Part shown: positions 27,057 through 36,650 of the stretch, one piece after another
How the letters are laid out: every line of letters begins with the position of its first letter
Position numbering within the stretch: position 1 is the first letter of the stretch
NCBI GenBank assembly: GCA_028695735.1
Contig: JAQVIJ010000005.1
Location: 62,001-126,000 of the forward strand
DNA length: 64,000 nucleotides
Direction of reading: 5' to 3'
Origin: Deltaproteobacteria bacterium
GTDB taxonomy: Bacteria > Desulfobacterota > Dissulfuribacteria > Dissulfuribacterales > DYLC01
The notes under the pieces: generated by a model
Databases searched by the model: none
Seen by the model: only the letters and a program-made list of their open reading frames with translations
What the model was told of the DNA's origin: nothing
Program-made: the position numbers and the translations under genes

Positions 27057-27091
27057 GCGGGATACCCCCTGGTATTCCGCATTTTATTTTT
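27057..27091 (+). terminator. Strong hairpin terminator in front of the AAA ATPase gene
   Basis: GCGGGATACC pairs with GGTATTCCGC (one G-T wobble) around CCCT and runs into ATTTTATTTTT. It ends only 12 bp before the next ATG, and the following AGGAGG is the ribosome site of that gene. It therefore lies inside the leader of any read-through message. Confidence 0.8.
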
Positions 27092-27103
27092 AGGAGGTCC
27101 TTC

Positions 27104-29365
27104 ATGCGCTCCAATAAATTTTTGATCATGGGTTCCAATGCTCGCGTCACCAACCTTCCAGTCAAGGAGGTGAGCCTTCTGGCCCAGGGCAGTCTGCCTG
27201 CTTATGGCTATAATCCAGGGGACTTCATCGAACTCCTGGCCGGCAATGTCACAGTGGTGGAAGGCCGGGTGGAGGAGTGTATCACCTGGTTGTCATCCTT
27301 TTTGACCAATACAGAGCTGACCCCTGAGTTCAATACCGTTACCTATGGGGCACAAAAGGAGATATTTCAGATATTTAGAAAGACCTCCTTCAACGACACT
27401 CACGATGCAGGCCATGGCTGGTTTATGGTGCATCAGATCTTGCCGCCAGGAGGAAGGCATGCGGAGCCGGATACATTAGAGATTACGGATGAAAACAGGC
27501 ATAAATTTCAAAACAATAACGGCATCATCATAGTGGATGACGGTGGAAGCCCTCCAAAGGTGGCGGATCAATTGCGGGAATGGAACCCTGATGCCTGGGT
27601 GATTGCCCTTGGAATCAGCGCCGCCAAATGGGAGTGCTGGGCAGACCACTTCGGTGAGCGGTTTACGCTTTTTTGCAGGCGTTCTGACCTGGAGACCACG
27701 CGTATGGAGATGGACAGCGCTATTTTGTGGGAGACCGTTCTTGCCATGACCATCAGAGGGCTTAAGAATCCAGAGGTGGGGCTTTTTGACTTTATGACCA
27801 ATCGCTTTCGCTGCAATATCGTGGTGGAGATGTACCCAGGAGGTCTGCTTTTTATTACCCCTGAGCACATATTCTTTCGCCACAGAGAGGGCAGGGGGGT
27901 GAGGCCTGACAGGGGGGCTTCTCGAGAAAGAGGGTCTGTACCCTGTCATGATACCATGCCGGTGGCCATGCTGGCCATCGACAGCCTGCGTCTGGGCCAT
28001 GTGCCATCTAATCGTGAATATATCTTTGACTTCTCCAGGCGTGTGCTCACCAACTGGTTTCAGATATTTGATTACGGCTATTACTTTAGTGACAGCTTGG
28101 AGTTTCCCAATATAGACTTTAGAGAGACATATCCCAGCGGTGCCCCATGCAGTATGATTGACAGAGGGGATGACAATTACTTTTTTGAGCTGCCTCATAT
28201 CTCGTTGGAGTTGGATAAGACCCTGGAGCTCCTCTCCAGCCAGCAGTGGACTCCAGAACGAAAGGCTGCGCTCAGAAGTTTTCTGTCCCGCAAGACCTGG
28301 CTGTGCAGTATTCCTGAAAAGAAAAAGGGCATACATCCACCCTATTTCGATGTGATTCTGCGCATATTGGGGCATCTAAAGGACGAGGTAAACCGTAAAA
28401 ATGGTTTTAAAAAATTGCGCATGTTTCAGCTGGGCAATCTCAAGACCATAGACCCTGCGGAGATCGAGCCGGTGATCACCCTTTACAATGTCATAGACAG
28501 CTACATCACCAAGGAAAATTATAAGCGGCCTCTGTGTATCGGGGTGTTCGGCCCGCCTGGGTCAGGCAAGTCCTTTTCCGTGGAGGAGGTGGCACGAGTC
28601 ATATCCCACAGGTTTGCTGTCAATCCATTTGACTTCTTTCAGTTCAATCTGACGCAGTTTACAGGCCCTGAAGAGATAAACGCAGCCATTGACCTGGTCA
28701 GGGCGTCTGTGGCACGAGGCAAGATACCCATCGCCTTCTGGGACGAGTTTGACTGCCGTTATGCCGGAGATGAGTTCGGCTATCTGCGCTATTTTCTGCC
28801 TGCTATGCAGGATGGCGTGACCTATGTCCATGGCACACCGCGCTATATCGGCAGGTCCATCTTTGTGTTTGCAGGCGGAGTAAAGTCCTCCTGGAACGAT
28901 ATGATGGATATTCTGGAAAAGAGTGACGCAGAGACCCTGCAAATGGTGAAGACCCTCAAGATCCCTGACTTCATGAGCAGACTTAGAGTGGTTTTGGACA
29001 TAGACGGCATAGAGATACCGGATCGCCTGCTGCGGGATTCCTCCACGCCAGAGGAATTGGAGGAGCTGGAGCGCATTCTGATGAAGCGCGCCCTCATCAT
29101 AGCGCACCAGATGAACAGCCACTGGAAAAAGGCGGCCAGAAAGACATCAGGCCTGCTTTTACGCCTGCTGTTGGCTGATTATAAATTCGGCGCCCGTTCC
29201 ATGGAGGCGGTGATAGAGACCAGCCAGGTGGCTGACAAGTTGGTTTACGGCCTGCCTGAGCTCATTCCTCCTCCTGCGGCCCGCATACACGCCCAGTGGC
29301 GCGTGGATCTGGAGCGCAGAGTGGATGCAGTGCGAAAGGAGTTAGGGTTGCGGGGAGTCTGGTAG
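27104..29365 (+). CDS. Large AAA ATPase with unusual N-terminal half
   Basis: 753 aa, cytoplasmic. The C-terminal half is an AAA-type ATPase: Walker A GPPGSGKS (residues 483-490), Walker B IAFWDEFD (Asp547, Glu548), a sensor-1-like FVFAGGVKSSW and a sensor-2-like GARS at 696-699. The N-terminal half has no simple motif; phrases such as NNGIIIVDDGGSPP, VIALGISAAKWECWADHF and DSAILWETVLAM resemble, from memory, a ribokinase-like domain found with RyR-domain ATPases in proposed bacterial conflict systems. That link is low-confidence inference. No partner gene is adjacent: cydAB and a porin lie upstream, biotin genes converge downstream. AGGAGG lies 9 nt before the ATG. Confidence 0.7.
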   Translation: MRSNKFLIMGSNARVTNLPVKEVSLLAQGSLPAYGYNPGDFIELLAGNVTVVEGRVEECITWLSSFLTNTELTPEFNTVTYGAQKEIFQIFRKTSFNDTHDAGHGWFMVHQILPPGGRHAEPDTLEITDENRHKFQNNNGIIIVDDGGSPPKVADQLREWNPDAWVIALGISAAKWECWADHFGERFTLFCRRSDLETTRMEMDSAILWETVLAMTIRGLKNPEVGLFDFMTNRFRCNIVVEMYPGGLLFITPEHIFFRHREGRGVRPDRGASRERGSVPCHDTMPVAMLAIDSLRLGHVPSNREYIFDFSRRVLTNWFQIFDYGYYFSDSLEFPNIDFRETYPSGAPCSMIDRGDDNYFFELPHISLELDKTLELLSSQQWTPERKAALRSFLSRKTWLCSIPEKKKGIHPPYFDVILRILGHLKDEVNRKNGFKKLRMFQLGNLKTIDPAEIEPVITLYNVIDSYITKENYKRPLCIGVFGPPGSGKSFSVEEVARVISHRFAVNPFDFFQFNLTQFTGPEEINAAIDLVRASVARGKIPIAFWDEFDCRYAGDEFGYLRYFLPAMQDGVTYVHGTPRYIGRSIFVFAGGVKSSWNDMMDILEKSDAETLQMVKTLKIPDFMSRLRVVLDIDGIEIPDRLLRDSSTPEELEELERILMKRALIIAHQMNSHWKKAARKTSGLLLRLLLADYKFGARSMEAVIETSQVADKLVYGLPELIPPPAARIHAQWRVDLERRVDAVRKELGLRGVW

Positions 29366-29371
29366 CCGACC

Positions 29372-30292
29372 TTATTCCTTAAAGAGTGTGCAGATAACAA
29401 CCTGATAACTGGCGCAAATAGCCTTGTGGTGCTTGAGATATGCCTGTTCTATGCGTTTAAGGCCTTGACTGCTCATGTGCAGAATCTCTCTGTGGCCTGG
29501 CCTTGGTTTGTAGGCACCAAGCCCCTGATTCGCCCTTTCAAAGGCGCGGGCATTGGCCGAGACACCTGTGAGCTTCAGTGTCTTGAGCAGGTGCAACAGA
29601 TTGTCATATCTCCGAGTGATCATCACCTCTTTCATGCGCACAGAAGGCGATATGCTGCATAAAATGGAGTAAAGCCTTTCCCTGCTCAAAAAGCCTGTTG
29701 CAGCCAGGTGCTGGGCGTCAAAACCTGCCTCATGCAGGGCAGTTTGAAGCTCTTTCAGGCTTTGGGGCCCAAAAAAGGAGAAGTGGAGTATGCCATGGCC
29801 TGCCAGCAGGTCGTAGGCGGCCCTGATGGACCTTTCTGGTGTCTGAAACCATTGAAATGTGCTGTTGGAGGTGATGAGGCCAAATCGTGTTTTGGCACAA
29901 GAGAATGGAAGCTCCTCACCATCTGCACATAAAAAGGCGATATTTGTAGGGGCAAGCGGCGCATGAACGGCCTGGGAGAGTGCCTGAAACGATGATCTCA
30001 GGCTGTTTTGGGCCTGTTTTATCATGTCAAAGGAGATGTCCAGGGCTGTAAGCCTGTATTCACGGCTGCCAAGGGAATGCTTGAGGTATTCCATGAGTAG
30101 GGCGGTATAGCACCCTGTGCCACAGCCGATTTCCAAGATATGAAGCGGACTCCTTGAGGAAGGCATGGAAGGGAGCTCAGCCAGCAGCAGGTGCGCCACC
30201 TCTCGCTGCACCGAGGCCCATGAGTCATAGCTGTGTGCTGCCCGAGAAAATGAGTCACAGATGGCCTGTTTCAAGATGTCTTGCCTCTTCAA
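29372..30292 (-). CDS. bioC: Malonyl-ACP O-methyltransferase BioC
   Basis: Methylates malonyl-ACP to start pimelate synthesis for biotin. It has N-terminal FSRAAHSYDSWASVQREVA, AdoMet motif ILEIGCGTGCYTALLM near residue 55 and the substrate motif SNSTFQWFQTPERS. 306 aa is somewhat long for BioC. It is the last gene of a minus-strand set with a bioH-like gene (9 bp gap) and bioF, which supports the assignment over other class I methyltransferases. The opposite-strand AAA gene ends 6 bp away. Confidence 0.88.
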   Translation of the reverse strand: MKRQDILKQAICDSFSRAAHSYDSWASVQREVAHLLLAELPSMPSSRSPLHILEIGCGTGCYTALLMEYLKHSLGSREYRLTALDISFDMIKQAQNSLRSSFQALSQAVHAPLAPTNIAFLCADGEELPFSCAKTRFGLITSNSTFQWFQTPERSIRAAYDLLAGHGILHFSFFGPQSLKELQTALHEAGFDAQHLAATGFLSRERLYSILCSISPSVRMKEVMITRRYDNLLHLLKTLKLTGVSANARAFERANQGLGAYKPRPGHREILHMSSQGLKRIEQAYLKHHKAICASYQVVICTLFKE

Positions 30293-30300
30293 AGCCGTTT

Positions 30301-30987
30301 TTAATCTTTGCTCAAAAAGCGCTGCATTATTTGGCTAAAATCCTGGTGTAGAAACGGAAGATGCCCTGTGTTCAATATGGCTACCTCAGTGCCCTCAGGG
30401 CATTTGGGTATGCGATGGAGTGGAACGATGATGTCCTTTAAGCCATGGCATAACAGGAGCTCTTGAGGCTGAATGCCCTCTATTCTTGCCGAGTGAGACG
30501 CAAGGTAGTTCAACCCCCAAATTATATCTTGAAGTCGCGCTCGTTGCAAAAATCTGGGTTGCAGGGTCTGGCAGAACCAGGAATAGGCCTCCTGCTGGCC
30601 GATAAAACACCTCTTGTAGAGGTGTCGCAGGTAGCTATTTAGGTCCTTTTCTGCGGCCTGAATCTGCATTTCTATCTCATGCGTTGCAAAGGAGTCCCTC
30701 ACTGCCACCAACACCAGCTTATGAATTCTGTGCGGCAGTTGTTCCTTGAGTTTAAGTGCCAGTAGGCCGCCCAATGACCAGCCCATTACATGGCATTTCA
30801 GTCCTTCTTGATTCAAAAGCCCTGCCATGGTCTCGAGCATCCCTGAATGGGGTGCAGTTGGCAAATAGATAAGTCGCCTGTGACCAAAAGAAGGCGGTTG
30901 AACGAGGCCCAGGCCGTTCATTTCCAGAAAGATCTCAGGGCCGAAACCCAGGCCAGGTATGAGGAGCAGGGGGAGGTCAGAGGACAT
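30301..30987 (-). CDS. Alpha/beta hydrolase, BioH-like pimeloyl-ACP esterase
   Basis: 228 aa with the oxyanion phrase LLLIPGLGFGPEIF, nucleophile Ser in GWSLGG, Asp in CHGLKDIIVP and His in NTGHLPF, a complete Ser-Asp-His triad. Its position between bioF (10-bp overlap) and bioC points to hydrolysis of the methyl ester that BioC places on pimeloyl-ACP. BioH, BioG and BioK-type esterases are unrelated enough that I leave the symbol blank. Confidence 0.82.
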   Translation of the reverse strand: MSSDLPLLLIPGLGFGPEIFLEMNGLGLVQPPSFGHRRLIYLPTAPHSGMLETMAGLLNQEGLKCHVMGWSLGGLLALKLKEQLPHRIHKLVLVAVRDSFATHEIEMQIQAAEKDLNSYLRHLYKRCFIGQQEAYSWFCQTLQPRFLQRARLQDIIWGLNYLASHSARIEGIQPQELLLCHGLKDIIVPLHRIPKCPEGTEVAILNTGHLPFLHQDFSQIMQRFLSKD

Positions 30988-32149
30988 CTTTTAGTGCGGC
31001 TACCAGGGCACGAATGTCTTTTGGGGTATGCAAGGCCGTTAGGGAGATGCGCAGCCTGGAGGTCCCCTTGGCCACGGTGGGTGGACGAATGGCCTTTACA
31101 TAAAAACCTCGCTCAAAAAGCCCCTGCGCGGCCTTGAGAGAGGGTTCTTCTGCGCCGATTATGATGGGCAAAATCTGGGAAGAACTAAAGGTCTCAATAC
31201 CCAGTTCATTTGCCAGCAGTTGCGATAACAGGGCGATATTGCTGTGAATGAGGCTGCGCCGTTTTTGAAGGTGAGGCATGAGTTCCAGGGCTGCCAGATT
31301 GGCCCCCACTACGCCAGGTGGCAGGGCGGTGGAGAATATGAAGGATCTGGCATGGTTGATCAACTGGTCTTTGATGGCATGGGAACAGGCTGCAAAGGCA
31401 CCGAAGCTGCCAAATGCCTTGCCAAAGGTGCCGATGAGCACATCCACTTCAGGGGCAGCCTGTACATGAACTAACCCTTCCCCTTTTTCCCCGAACACGC
31501 CCAGGGCATGGGCCTCGTCTAAAAACAGGTGGACATCATAGCGTCTTTTGAGGCTCAAAAGCGTCTCCCAAGGCGCCATGTCGCCGTCCATGCTGTAAAG
31601 GGTCTCTGCCACAATCCAGGCCTTTTTAGCAGAGGGTCTGTGTGAGGCAAGCAGCTCTTCTAAGTGCGCCATGTCGTTGTGCCGAAAGCGATACAGCCTG
31701 GCACGAGAAAGGAGTATTCCATCTATGATGCTTGCGTGCACCAATCTATCTGCAAAGACGAGGTCATTTCTGCTGACCAGTGCTGAAATGACGCCTGTGT
31801 TGGCCAGATAGCCCGCACCAAAGAGCAGGGCCGCCTCAGTGCCCTTGAAGGCGGCCAGCTTGGCCTCCAATTCGTGATGAAGCCCGGTATCTCCGCTCAT
31901 GAGCCTGGAGCCTGTGGCGCCCACACCCCAACGCCCCATGGTCTCAATAGCCGCCTGCATCAAACGGGTGTCCTGTGCCAGACCTAAGTAGTCATTGGAG
32001 GAGAAGTCAATGAGCTCACGGCCTGTTATGGAGATGAGTTGAGGGCGGTTCAGCGTCGTGTCCATCTCCTTCCTTAAGCAGGTATCACACGAGGGCTGAA
32101 GGGCTATTTTGAGGGGCCCTTTGGGTTCAAGGGTGCGTTTTGTGGGCAT
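30977..32149 (-). CDS. bioF: 8-amino-7-oxononanoate synthase
   Basis: PLP enzyme joining pimeloyl-ACP/CoA with alanine. It has SNDYLGLAQ, GATGSRLMSGDTGLHHELE, the DEAHALGVFGEKGEG loop and the PLP lysine in GTFGKAFGSFGAF. I use ATG 32149, giving 390 aa, which fits the family; an in-frame ATG at 32203 adds 18 residues with no ribosome site, so the start is unsettled. First of three biotin genes here; bioA, bioD and bioB are not in the window. Confidence 0.9.
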   Translation of the reverse strand: MPTKRTLEPKGPLKIALQPSCDTCLRKEMDTTLNRPQLISITGRELIDFSSNDYLGLAQDTRLMQAAIETMGRWGVGATGSRLMSGDTGLHHELEAKLAAFKGTEAALLFGAGYLANTGVISALVSRNDLVFADRLVHASIIDGILLSRARLYRFRHNDMAHLEELLASHRPSAKKAWIVAETLYSMDGDMAPWETLLSLKRRYDVHLFLDEAHALGVFGEKGEGLVHVQAAPEVDVLIGTFGKAFGSFGAFAACSHAIKDQLINHARSFIFSTALPPGVVGANLAALELMPHLQKRRSLIHSNIALLSQLLANELGIETFSSSQILPIIIGAEEPSLKAAQGLFERGFYVKAIRPPTVAKGTSRLRISLTALHTPKDIRALVAALKDVL

Positions 32150-32225
32150 GGTGCGAGCTTTAGTCTTTTGAATGGCTGATTTGTAGAGGCATGGCAGCGC
32201 CATTCAAACAGGCATCGAGTGGTAT

Positions 32226-33365
32226 TTAATCGTGTTTTAATGGCCAGTAGATAGTAAATGTGCTGCCCTTGCCAGGCTGGCTCTTTACATCTATGAGGCC
32301 TTTATTGCTATAGACGATTCCATAGACCATGGCAAGCCCTAACCCTGTGGCCTGGCCCATGGGCTTGGTGGTGAAAAATGGTTCAAAGATGCGAGAGATG
32401 AGCTCTGGTTCCATGCCCCTTCCTGTGTCTGTTACAGTGAGTTTCATATACCTGCCTGGTGGAACGCATGGGCAGGGGGCATCAGCTTGTGAGTTTTGAT
32501 TCGTGGAGGCTGGAATGGTCAGATATTCCGTTGTGATGAGCAGTTGTTTGTTGGGCATGTCATTCATGGCCTCACATGCATTTTGTGCGAGATTTAGAAC
32601 GATTTGCTCCAAATCCCCTGGTTTTATGAGCACAGGCGGCAGGTCTGGATCGAGCCTTAACTCCAAGGCGACCCCGTGAGTCTTTGCTAGTTCATGCAGG
32701 GCGGTAAGGCCATTGAGATAGCCATTGACATTCATGGGAAAGGAGGCTGCATGGCACTGTTCTGTGCTGAAGGCCATGAGTTTGTCTATTAAGGAAAGGG
32801 CCTGTTCACACCCCTGCTCCATGCGATTTAGATGGGGTGTGATTTGAGGGGTTTCATGGCGTCGCATCAATTCTATACTGCCTTTGACGCAGGTCAGGAT
32901 GTTGTTGAAGTTGTGTGCAATTCCGTTTACTAACTGGCCTATAGCGGCAAGTTTGCTGGCCTCCAGCAGCCTGGCCTGAAGGGCAGCGTTTTCAGCCTCC
33001 ATGCGTTTTCGTGTGCTGATGTCGCGAAAGATGCCCACAGTGGAGAGAATCCGTCCATCTTTTTCTTTATTGAGGCTGAGATTGCCTTCCACCCAGACGG
33101 TGCGTCCTGTTTTGGAGATAAAGCGTGTCTCCACCTTGCCCAATACCTTGCCGGACATCAGCTCATGAAAGGCGAGATTGCAGTGCTCCCGCTCTTCTGG
33201 ATGTATGATGTCCATGTATGTAAGGCCTGGGAGTTCGTTTGCGGTGTATTCCAAGGTTCGGAGCCAGGCCGGATTCACATAGGCAAAGGTGCCATCGTTT
33301 TTGACGCATTGAATCAGGTCGTTGGCGTTTTCGAAGATGGTTTCGTAATGTATGGTATGCATCAT
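32226..33365 (-). CDS. PAS-domain sensor histidine kinase
   Basis: 379 aa, soluble. A PAS/PAC domain (~5-120) opens with IFENANDLIQCVKNDGTFAYVNPAW. HisKA has His151 in NGIAHNFNNIL (Asn instead of the usual Asp after His), and HATPase motifs are QNACEAM, DTGRGMEPELISRIFEPFFTT and GLGLAMVYGI. It lacks a receiver domain, and no response regulator gene is adjacent, so it is an orphan. It lies upstream of bioF on the same strand, 76 bp away; any link to biotin is doubtful. Confidence 0.92.
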   Translation of the reverse strand: MMHTIHYETIFENANDLIQCVKNDGTFAYVNPAWLRTLEYTANELPGLTYMDIIHPEEREHCNLAFHELMSGKVLGKVETRFISKTGRTVWVEGNLSLNKEKDGRILSTVGIFRDISTRKRMEAENAALQARLLEASKLAAIGQLVNGIAHNFNNILTCVKGSIELMRRHETPQITPHLNRMEQGCEQALSLIDKLMAFSTEQCHAASFPMNVNGYLNGLTALHELAKTHGVALELRLDPDLPPVLIKPGDLEQIVLNLAQNACEAMNDMPNKQLLITTEYLTIPASTNQNSQADAPCPCVPPGRYMKLTVTDTGRGMEPELISRIFEPFFTTKPMGQATGLGLAMVYGIVYSNKGLIDVKSQPGKGSTFTIYWPLKHD

Positions 33366-33497
33366 AAGATATTTTCCGTTGGAATATTTCCCATTGGGAT
33401 TTTAGCTGATTATGGGTTATCAGGGAATATAATTGATTTGGTTGTTACATTTTTCATTATAATTGAAAGGTCAGAAAAATAAAGGAGGAAGTTTGGC

Positions 33498-33535
33498 AAA
33501 AAAAGCGCCGCTGGTATCGAAACCTGCGGCGCTTT
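33498..33535 (-). terminator. Rho-independent terminator of the C25 peptidase gene
   Basis: AAAGCGCCGC and GCGGCGCTTT form a perfect 10-bp stem. Read on the minus strand the second arm runs into seven T residues, 30 bp beyond the stop codon of the peptidase gene. Confidence 0.9.
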
Positions 33536-33565
33536 GTAATTCAATTGTAATGTCCTCAGTCGCTG

Positions 33566-36379
33566 TCAGTCAACTGTCACTTCCACTCCATCATAGTAGA
33601 TATTGCCATTTAGTTGGTTGTCAGGCTGGTCATCCAGACCGAAGTAGAAGGTGTAGGTGCCGGGAGGCAGTGCTATATTCAGTATTTCGTAGGGTGGCAG
33701 TGCGACCGGCATGTATTGAAACACGTTATGGATACCTGCCTGCCAGATGCCTGGTGGGACAAAAGAGAAGAAGCCAAACGGCGTGGCAGCCACCGCCCAC
33801 CAGTCATATTGAGAGTTTTTGAGTACCCCGGGATCTAATTGTACAGTTACAGAAACCTGTTCAGTATGGCTTATGTGCAGGGTTTTTGTGGCACCATTGG
33901 CATAGATATGGGGTGCTGGGGGTCTTTCTTTCTCGGCATAGAAACCGAAAGGCGTGTTGTTCCACCATGTGATGCCGGCCATGCCGTCTTTAGTTTGAGT
34001 GAATAGATAACCTTCAAATTTCTGATCGTCGTTTTGATTCGTGATGGTATCATTGAAATCAATGTAGAATTCGATCTTGTGGTCCACCCAGCCGGCTGGA
34101 TTGGCTACAGATTCTTTTACCTTGCCTCTTACTGCATGGGTCTTGTTGTTTTGATCCGTATATTGGCCGAGCAATGCCCAGAAATCTGAACCGATGACAT
34201 GTATGGTGCTTAGATTCCGCCAGAGTTTTAAAACACCCTCCCAGCCGTCATGGTTCATGCTATAGGTGCCGATGAAGCTATTGGTGGTTACAGGGCCGCT
34301 TATAAGCTGCGGGCCGCCCTGAAGATTACCCTTCTGGTTAATGAAAAAACCAAACGGGATATTGTTCCAATAAGTGATGCCGGCTACGGCGTTTTTAGTG
34401 CGAGTGAATAGATAGCCTTCAAACTTTTGGTCATCATTTTGCGTAGCGGTATCATTGAAATCTATATAGAAGGTGATTTTGTGATCCGGATCCGATGCTG
34501 GGGTCAAAGGATAGTCCGCTGTGCGCACATAACCGCGCACTCCGTGTTTTTTCCCGCTCCCATCGGTATATGTGCCGGACATATTTGGTGTGCCCTCTAT
34601 GAAGTTTCCGTCAGCTTTTTGGAGTGTCAGATGGCCTCGCCACCCGTCATGATCGGATTGAAATGTACCTACGAAATCGGCGCGTTGAATAGTCGAGATC
34701 CCTCCCACACGCAGGGATGGGTCACCGAACAACATGTATTTGTGAATATGGTGCCACATGGCCGCAGGGCACCAATCACAACCTGCGCCGAAATCAATAT
34801 GAAAGTTGTTTGCGATATATCTTCTGACAGCATAGTTCCACATATAGCCGAGTTTGGCAGGATGCATCATGTAGCGGTAGCCTTCGAAGAAATATTTATC
34901 CAGCATTTGGCTGCCGCCCTGGGTGCCTGTGTACGCACCTATATATGCTACCGCCCCTGTGTTTCTCTTGACAAGAAATTCTTCCGCCATGGAGTCTGAA
35001 TCATATACTGCCGGCTGCACGTTTGCAGGTTCAGGCATGTGGGCTGCATTAGGATTGGCAGGCCAGCAGCGATGTGCACCATTATAAACAGGGCATTGTG
35101 TTAGTTGGTTGAAGACGTGGCCGTTGACATCCATAAATGTGGTGCCAAAGTGGAATTGCGCTGTGCTGCACGCGCCGGCAAAGACTATCGGAAGTTTGTC
35201 GCTGTTGGTGAGGGCGGCAAGATCGCTTATGTTGTATGGGCCCCATGTGTCAGGACCGCCATGTCCCAGAAAGTTGACAAATCCAAGGCCGCCGTTGATG
35301 AAATTTTTGATGTTCAGGGCTGTTGGTTCACCATTGCTGAGGCCGGCGGTCAGACCTACGATGCGTGAGTCATAGAGTTTTGTGGGTGTCAATCCAGCGG
35401 CAGCCAGGGTGGTGCTTACGACCTCTTTGGCCTGCCAGCTCCCAGGGTAGTCATAGTATTTACCATCATTATCATCTAGATAGCCGGGTACTATAAGCAG
35501 CGCCTTTTGGGACCATTCGGTCTTATAGGCAGCGAATTCATATTGGATTACTTTGTTTACATAGATTGTGACCTCAGCTGTAGTAGATGCAGGCACACGC
35601 CCCACAGCCACATCGGGATAGAGGTCTATACCGTCTAAATTGATGCTGGATAGGCTTTCATCATTGAGCGTCCCATTCGCTCCTTGGATCTCACAAAAGA
35701 TGTTGTTATGGTTTCCGTCCCAATCGTCGAACTCGGTTCCGTTTGCCTTAAACAGATCTGCATAATAGAGATCACTCGGAGCATAGCCGTCCCCCCAATC
35801 CTGAGAGTCATAGCCTTTGCAGTATCTGACAGGGAAACGGTCCACATCGCCTACCAACATGACGTATTTTATATTACAGCCCTTGCGAAAGGCGGCGATG
35901 GCCTTTTTTATACGTTCAGGGTCATCCCTACCCTGGCTGTGAAATCTCTGCACCAGCTCCTGCCAGCTGTATATACGTGTTGGTATGTCAGTGGCGTCTT
36001 TGTGTGCTTTGAGGGGTTTTAGTGCATCTACGAATTGTTCGTCCGCAATAATGAGAAGATCAAATGGAGTGATAAATTCATAGATTTGATGGATGTCAAT
36101 TATCTGTGGCAATATCCCAATGTTTGGAGGTGCCCATGGTTCGAGTTTTATTGTGGCGTCCTGAGGTAGGGCTGGAGCTGGAGGTAACAGGGTTCCGCCT
36201 GGAGGGGTTGGGGAAACGAGTTGATAGTTTAATGTGACAGGAGTGATATTGGTGATACGAGTGTCTTGAGATACAAAGCCTTCTTCATCCGCTGCCTGGA
36301 TTAACGACGTTTGGGTGGTAGCCAGGAGTGTCGCCCACAAAAAAATGATGGGTATTATAACACGTTGAATGTTTTTCAT
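33566..36379 (-). CDS. Secreted C25-family (gingipain-like) cysteine peptidase with duplicated C-terminal module
   Basis: 937 aa. Signal peptide at residues 1-29, short N-terminal domain, then a caspase-like C25 domain with DLLIIADEQFVDAL and YVMLVGDVDRFPVRY. The catalytic pair is His373 in LGHGG and Cys404 in GACST. After ~590 come two ~115-aa repeats: FVGTFQSDHDGWRGHLTL and FIGTYSMNHDGWEGVLKL each start one, and DQKFEGYLFT with GITYWNN / GITWWNN end them. A last domain resembles an Ig-like or carbohydrate-binding module. Many acidic D/N runs suggest calcium sites. No Por-secretion C-terminal sorting domain is visible. Monocistronic, flanked by its own terminator and the repeat island. Confidence 0.85.
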   Translation of the reverse strand: MKNIQRVIIPIIFLWATLLATTQTSLIQAADEEGFVSQDTRITNITPVTLNYQLVSPTPPGGTLLPPAPALPQDATIKLEPWAPPNIGILPQIIDIHQIYEFITPFDLLIIADEQFVDALKPLKAHKDATDIPTRIYSWQELVQRFHSQGRDDPERIKKAIAAFRKGCNIKYVMLVGDVDRFPVRYCKGYDSQDWGDGYAPSDLYYADLFKANGTEFDDWDGNHNNIFCEIQGANGTLNDESLSSINLDGIDLYPDVAVGRVPASTTAEVTIYVNKVIQYEFAAYKTEWSQKALLIVPGYLDDNDGKYYDYPGSWQAKEVVSTTLAAAGLTPTKLYDSRIVGLTAGLSNGEPTALNIKNFINGGLGFVNFLGHGGPDTWGPYNISDLAALTNSDKLPIVFAGACSTAQFHFGTTFMDVNGHVFNQLTQCPVYNGAHRCWPANPNAAHMPEPANVQPAVYDSDSMAEEFLVKRNTGAVAYIGAYTGTQGGSQMLDKYFFEGYRYMMHPAKLGYMWNYAVRRYIANNFHIDFGAGCDWCPAAMWHHIHKYMLFGDPSLRVGGISTIQRADFVGTFQSDHDGWRGHLTLQKADGNFIEGTPNMSGTYTDGSGKKHGVRGYVRTADYPLTPASDPDHKITFYIDFNDTATQNDDQKFEGYLFTRTKNAVAGITYWNNIPFGFFINQKGNLQGGPQLISGPVTTNSFIGTYSMNHDGWEGVLKLWRNLSTIHVIGSDFWALLGQYTDQNNKTHAVRGKVKESVANPAGWVDHKIEFYIDFNDTITNQNDDQKFEGYLFTQTKDGMAGITWWNNTPFGFYAEKERPPAPHIYANGATKTLHISHTEQVSVTVQLDPGVLKNSQYDWWAVAATPFGFFSFVPPGIWQAGIHNVFQYMPVALPPYEILNIALPPGTYTFYFGLDDQPDNQLNGNIYYDGVEVTVD

Positions 36380-36493
36380 AACCGTCCCTCCTTATTTTGA
36401 TAGTATATAAAATATATTTATGTAAATTCAATTGTCAAGTATTGATTAAGACATTTTTTAGGCTCCTTATCCCCGATATTGAGTCATAAATAC

Positions 36494-36593
36494 AAAAACA
36501 TCATGGATTGCTTTGCTCGCAATGACAGGATGCTGCCTCAAACAGGTCAACAGGAGAGGCATAAGGGGAAAAACAGGCAATGGCCGTTTTCGC
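36494..36593 (+). repeat. 100-bp direct repeat, left copy
   Basis: Matches 37413-37512 almost base for base, offset 919 bp, from AAAAACATCATGGATTGC to GGCCGTTTTCGC. Together the two copies bracket the gene-free repeat island. A related but expanded form of its first part occurs at 54641-54740. Confidence 0.85.
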
Positions 36594-36650
36594 AAGTTAG
36601 AAAAAGTACAGACACATTCCTGAACAACTTTTTTAATTAAATCTCTTGGG

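Noticed and set aside
27476-28375. 299-codon minus-strand frame
   Set aside because: Antisense to the AAA ATPase gene, no family resemblance.
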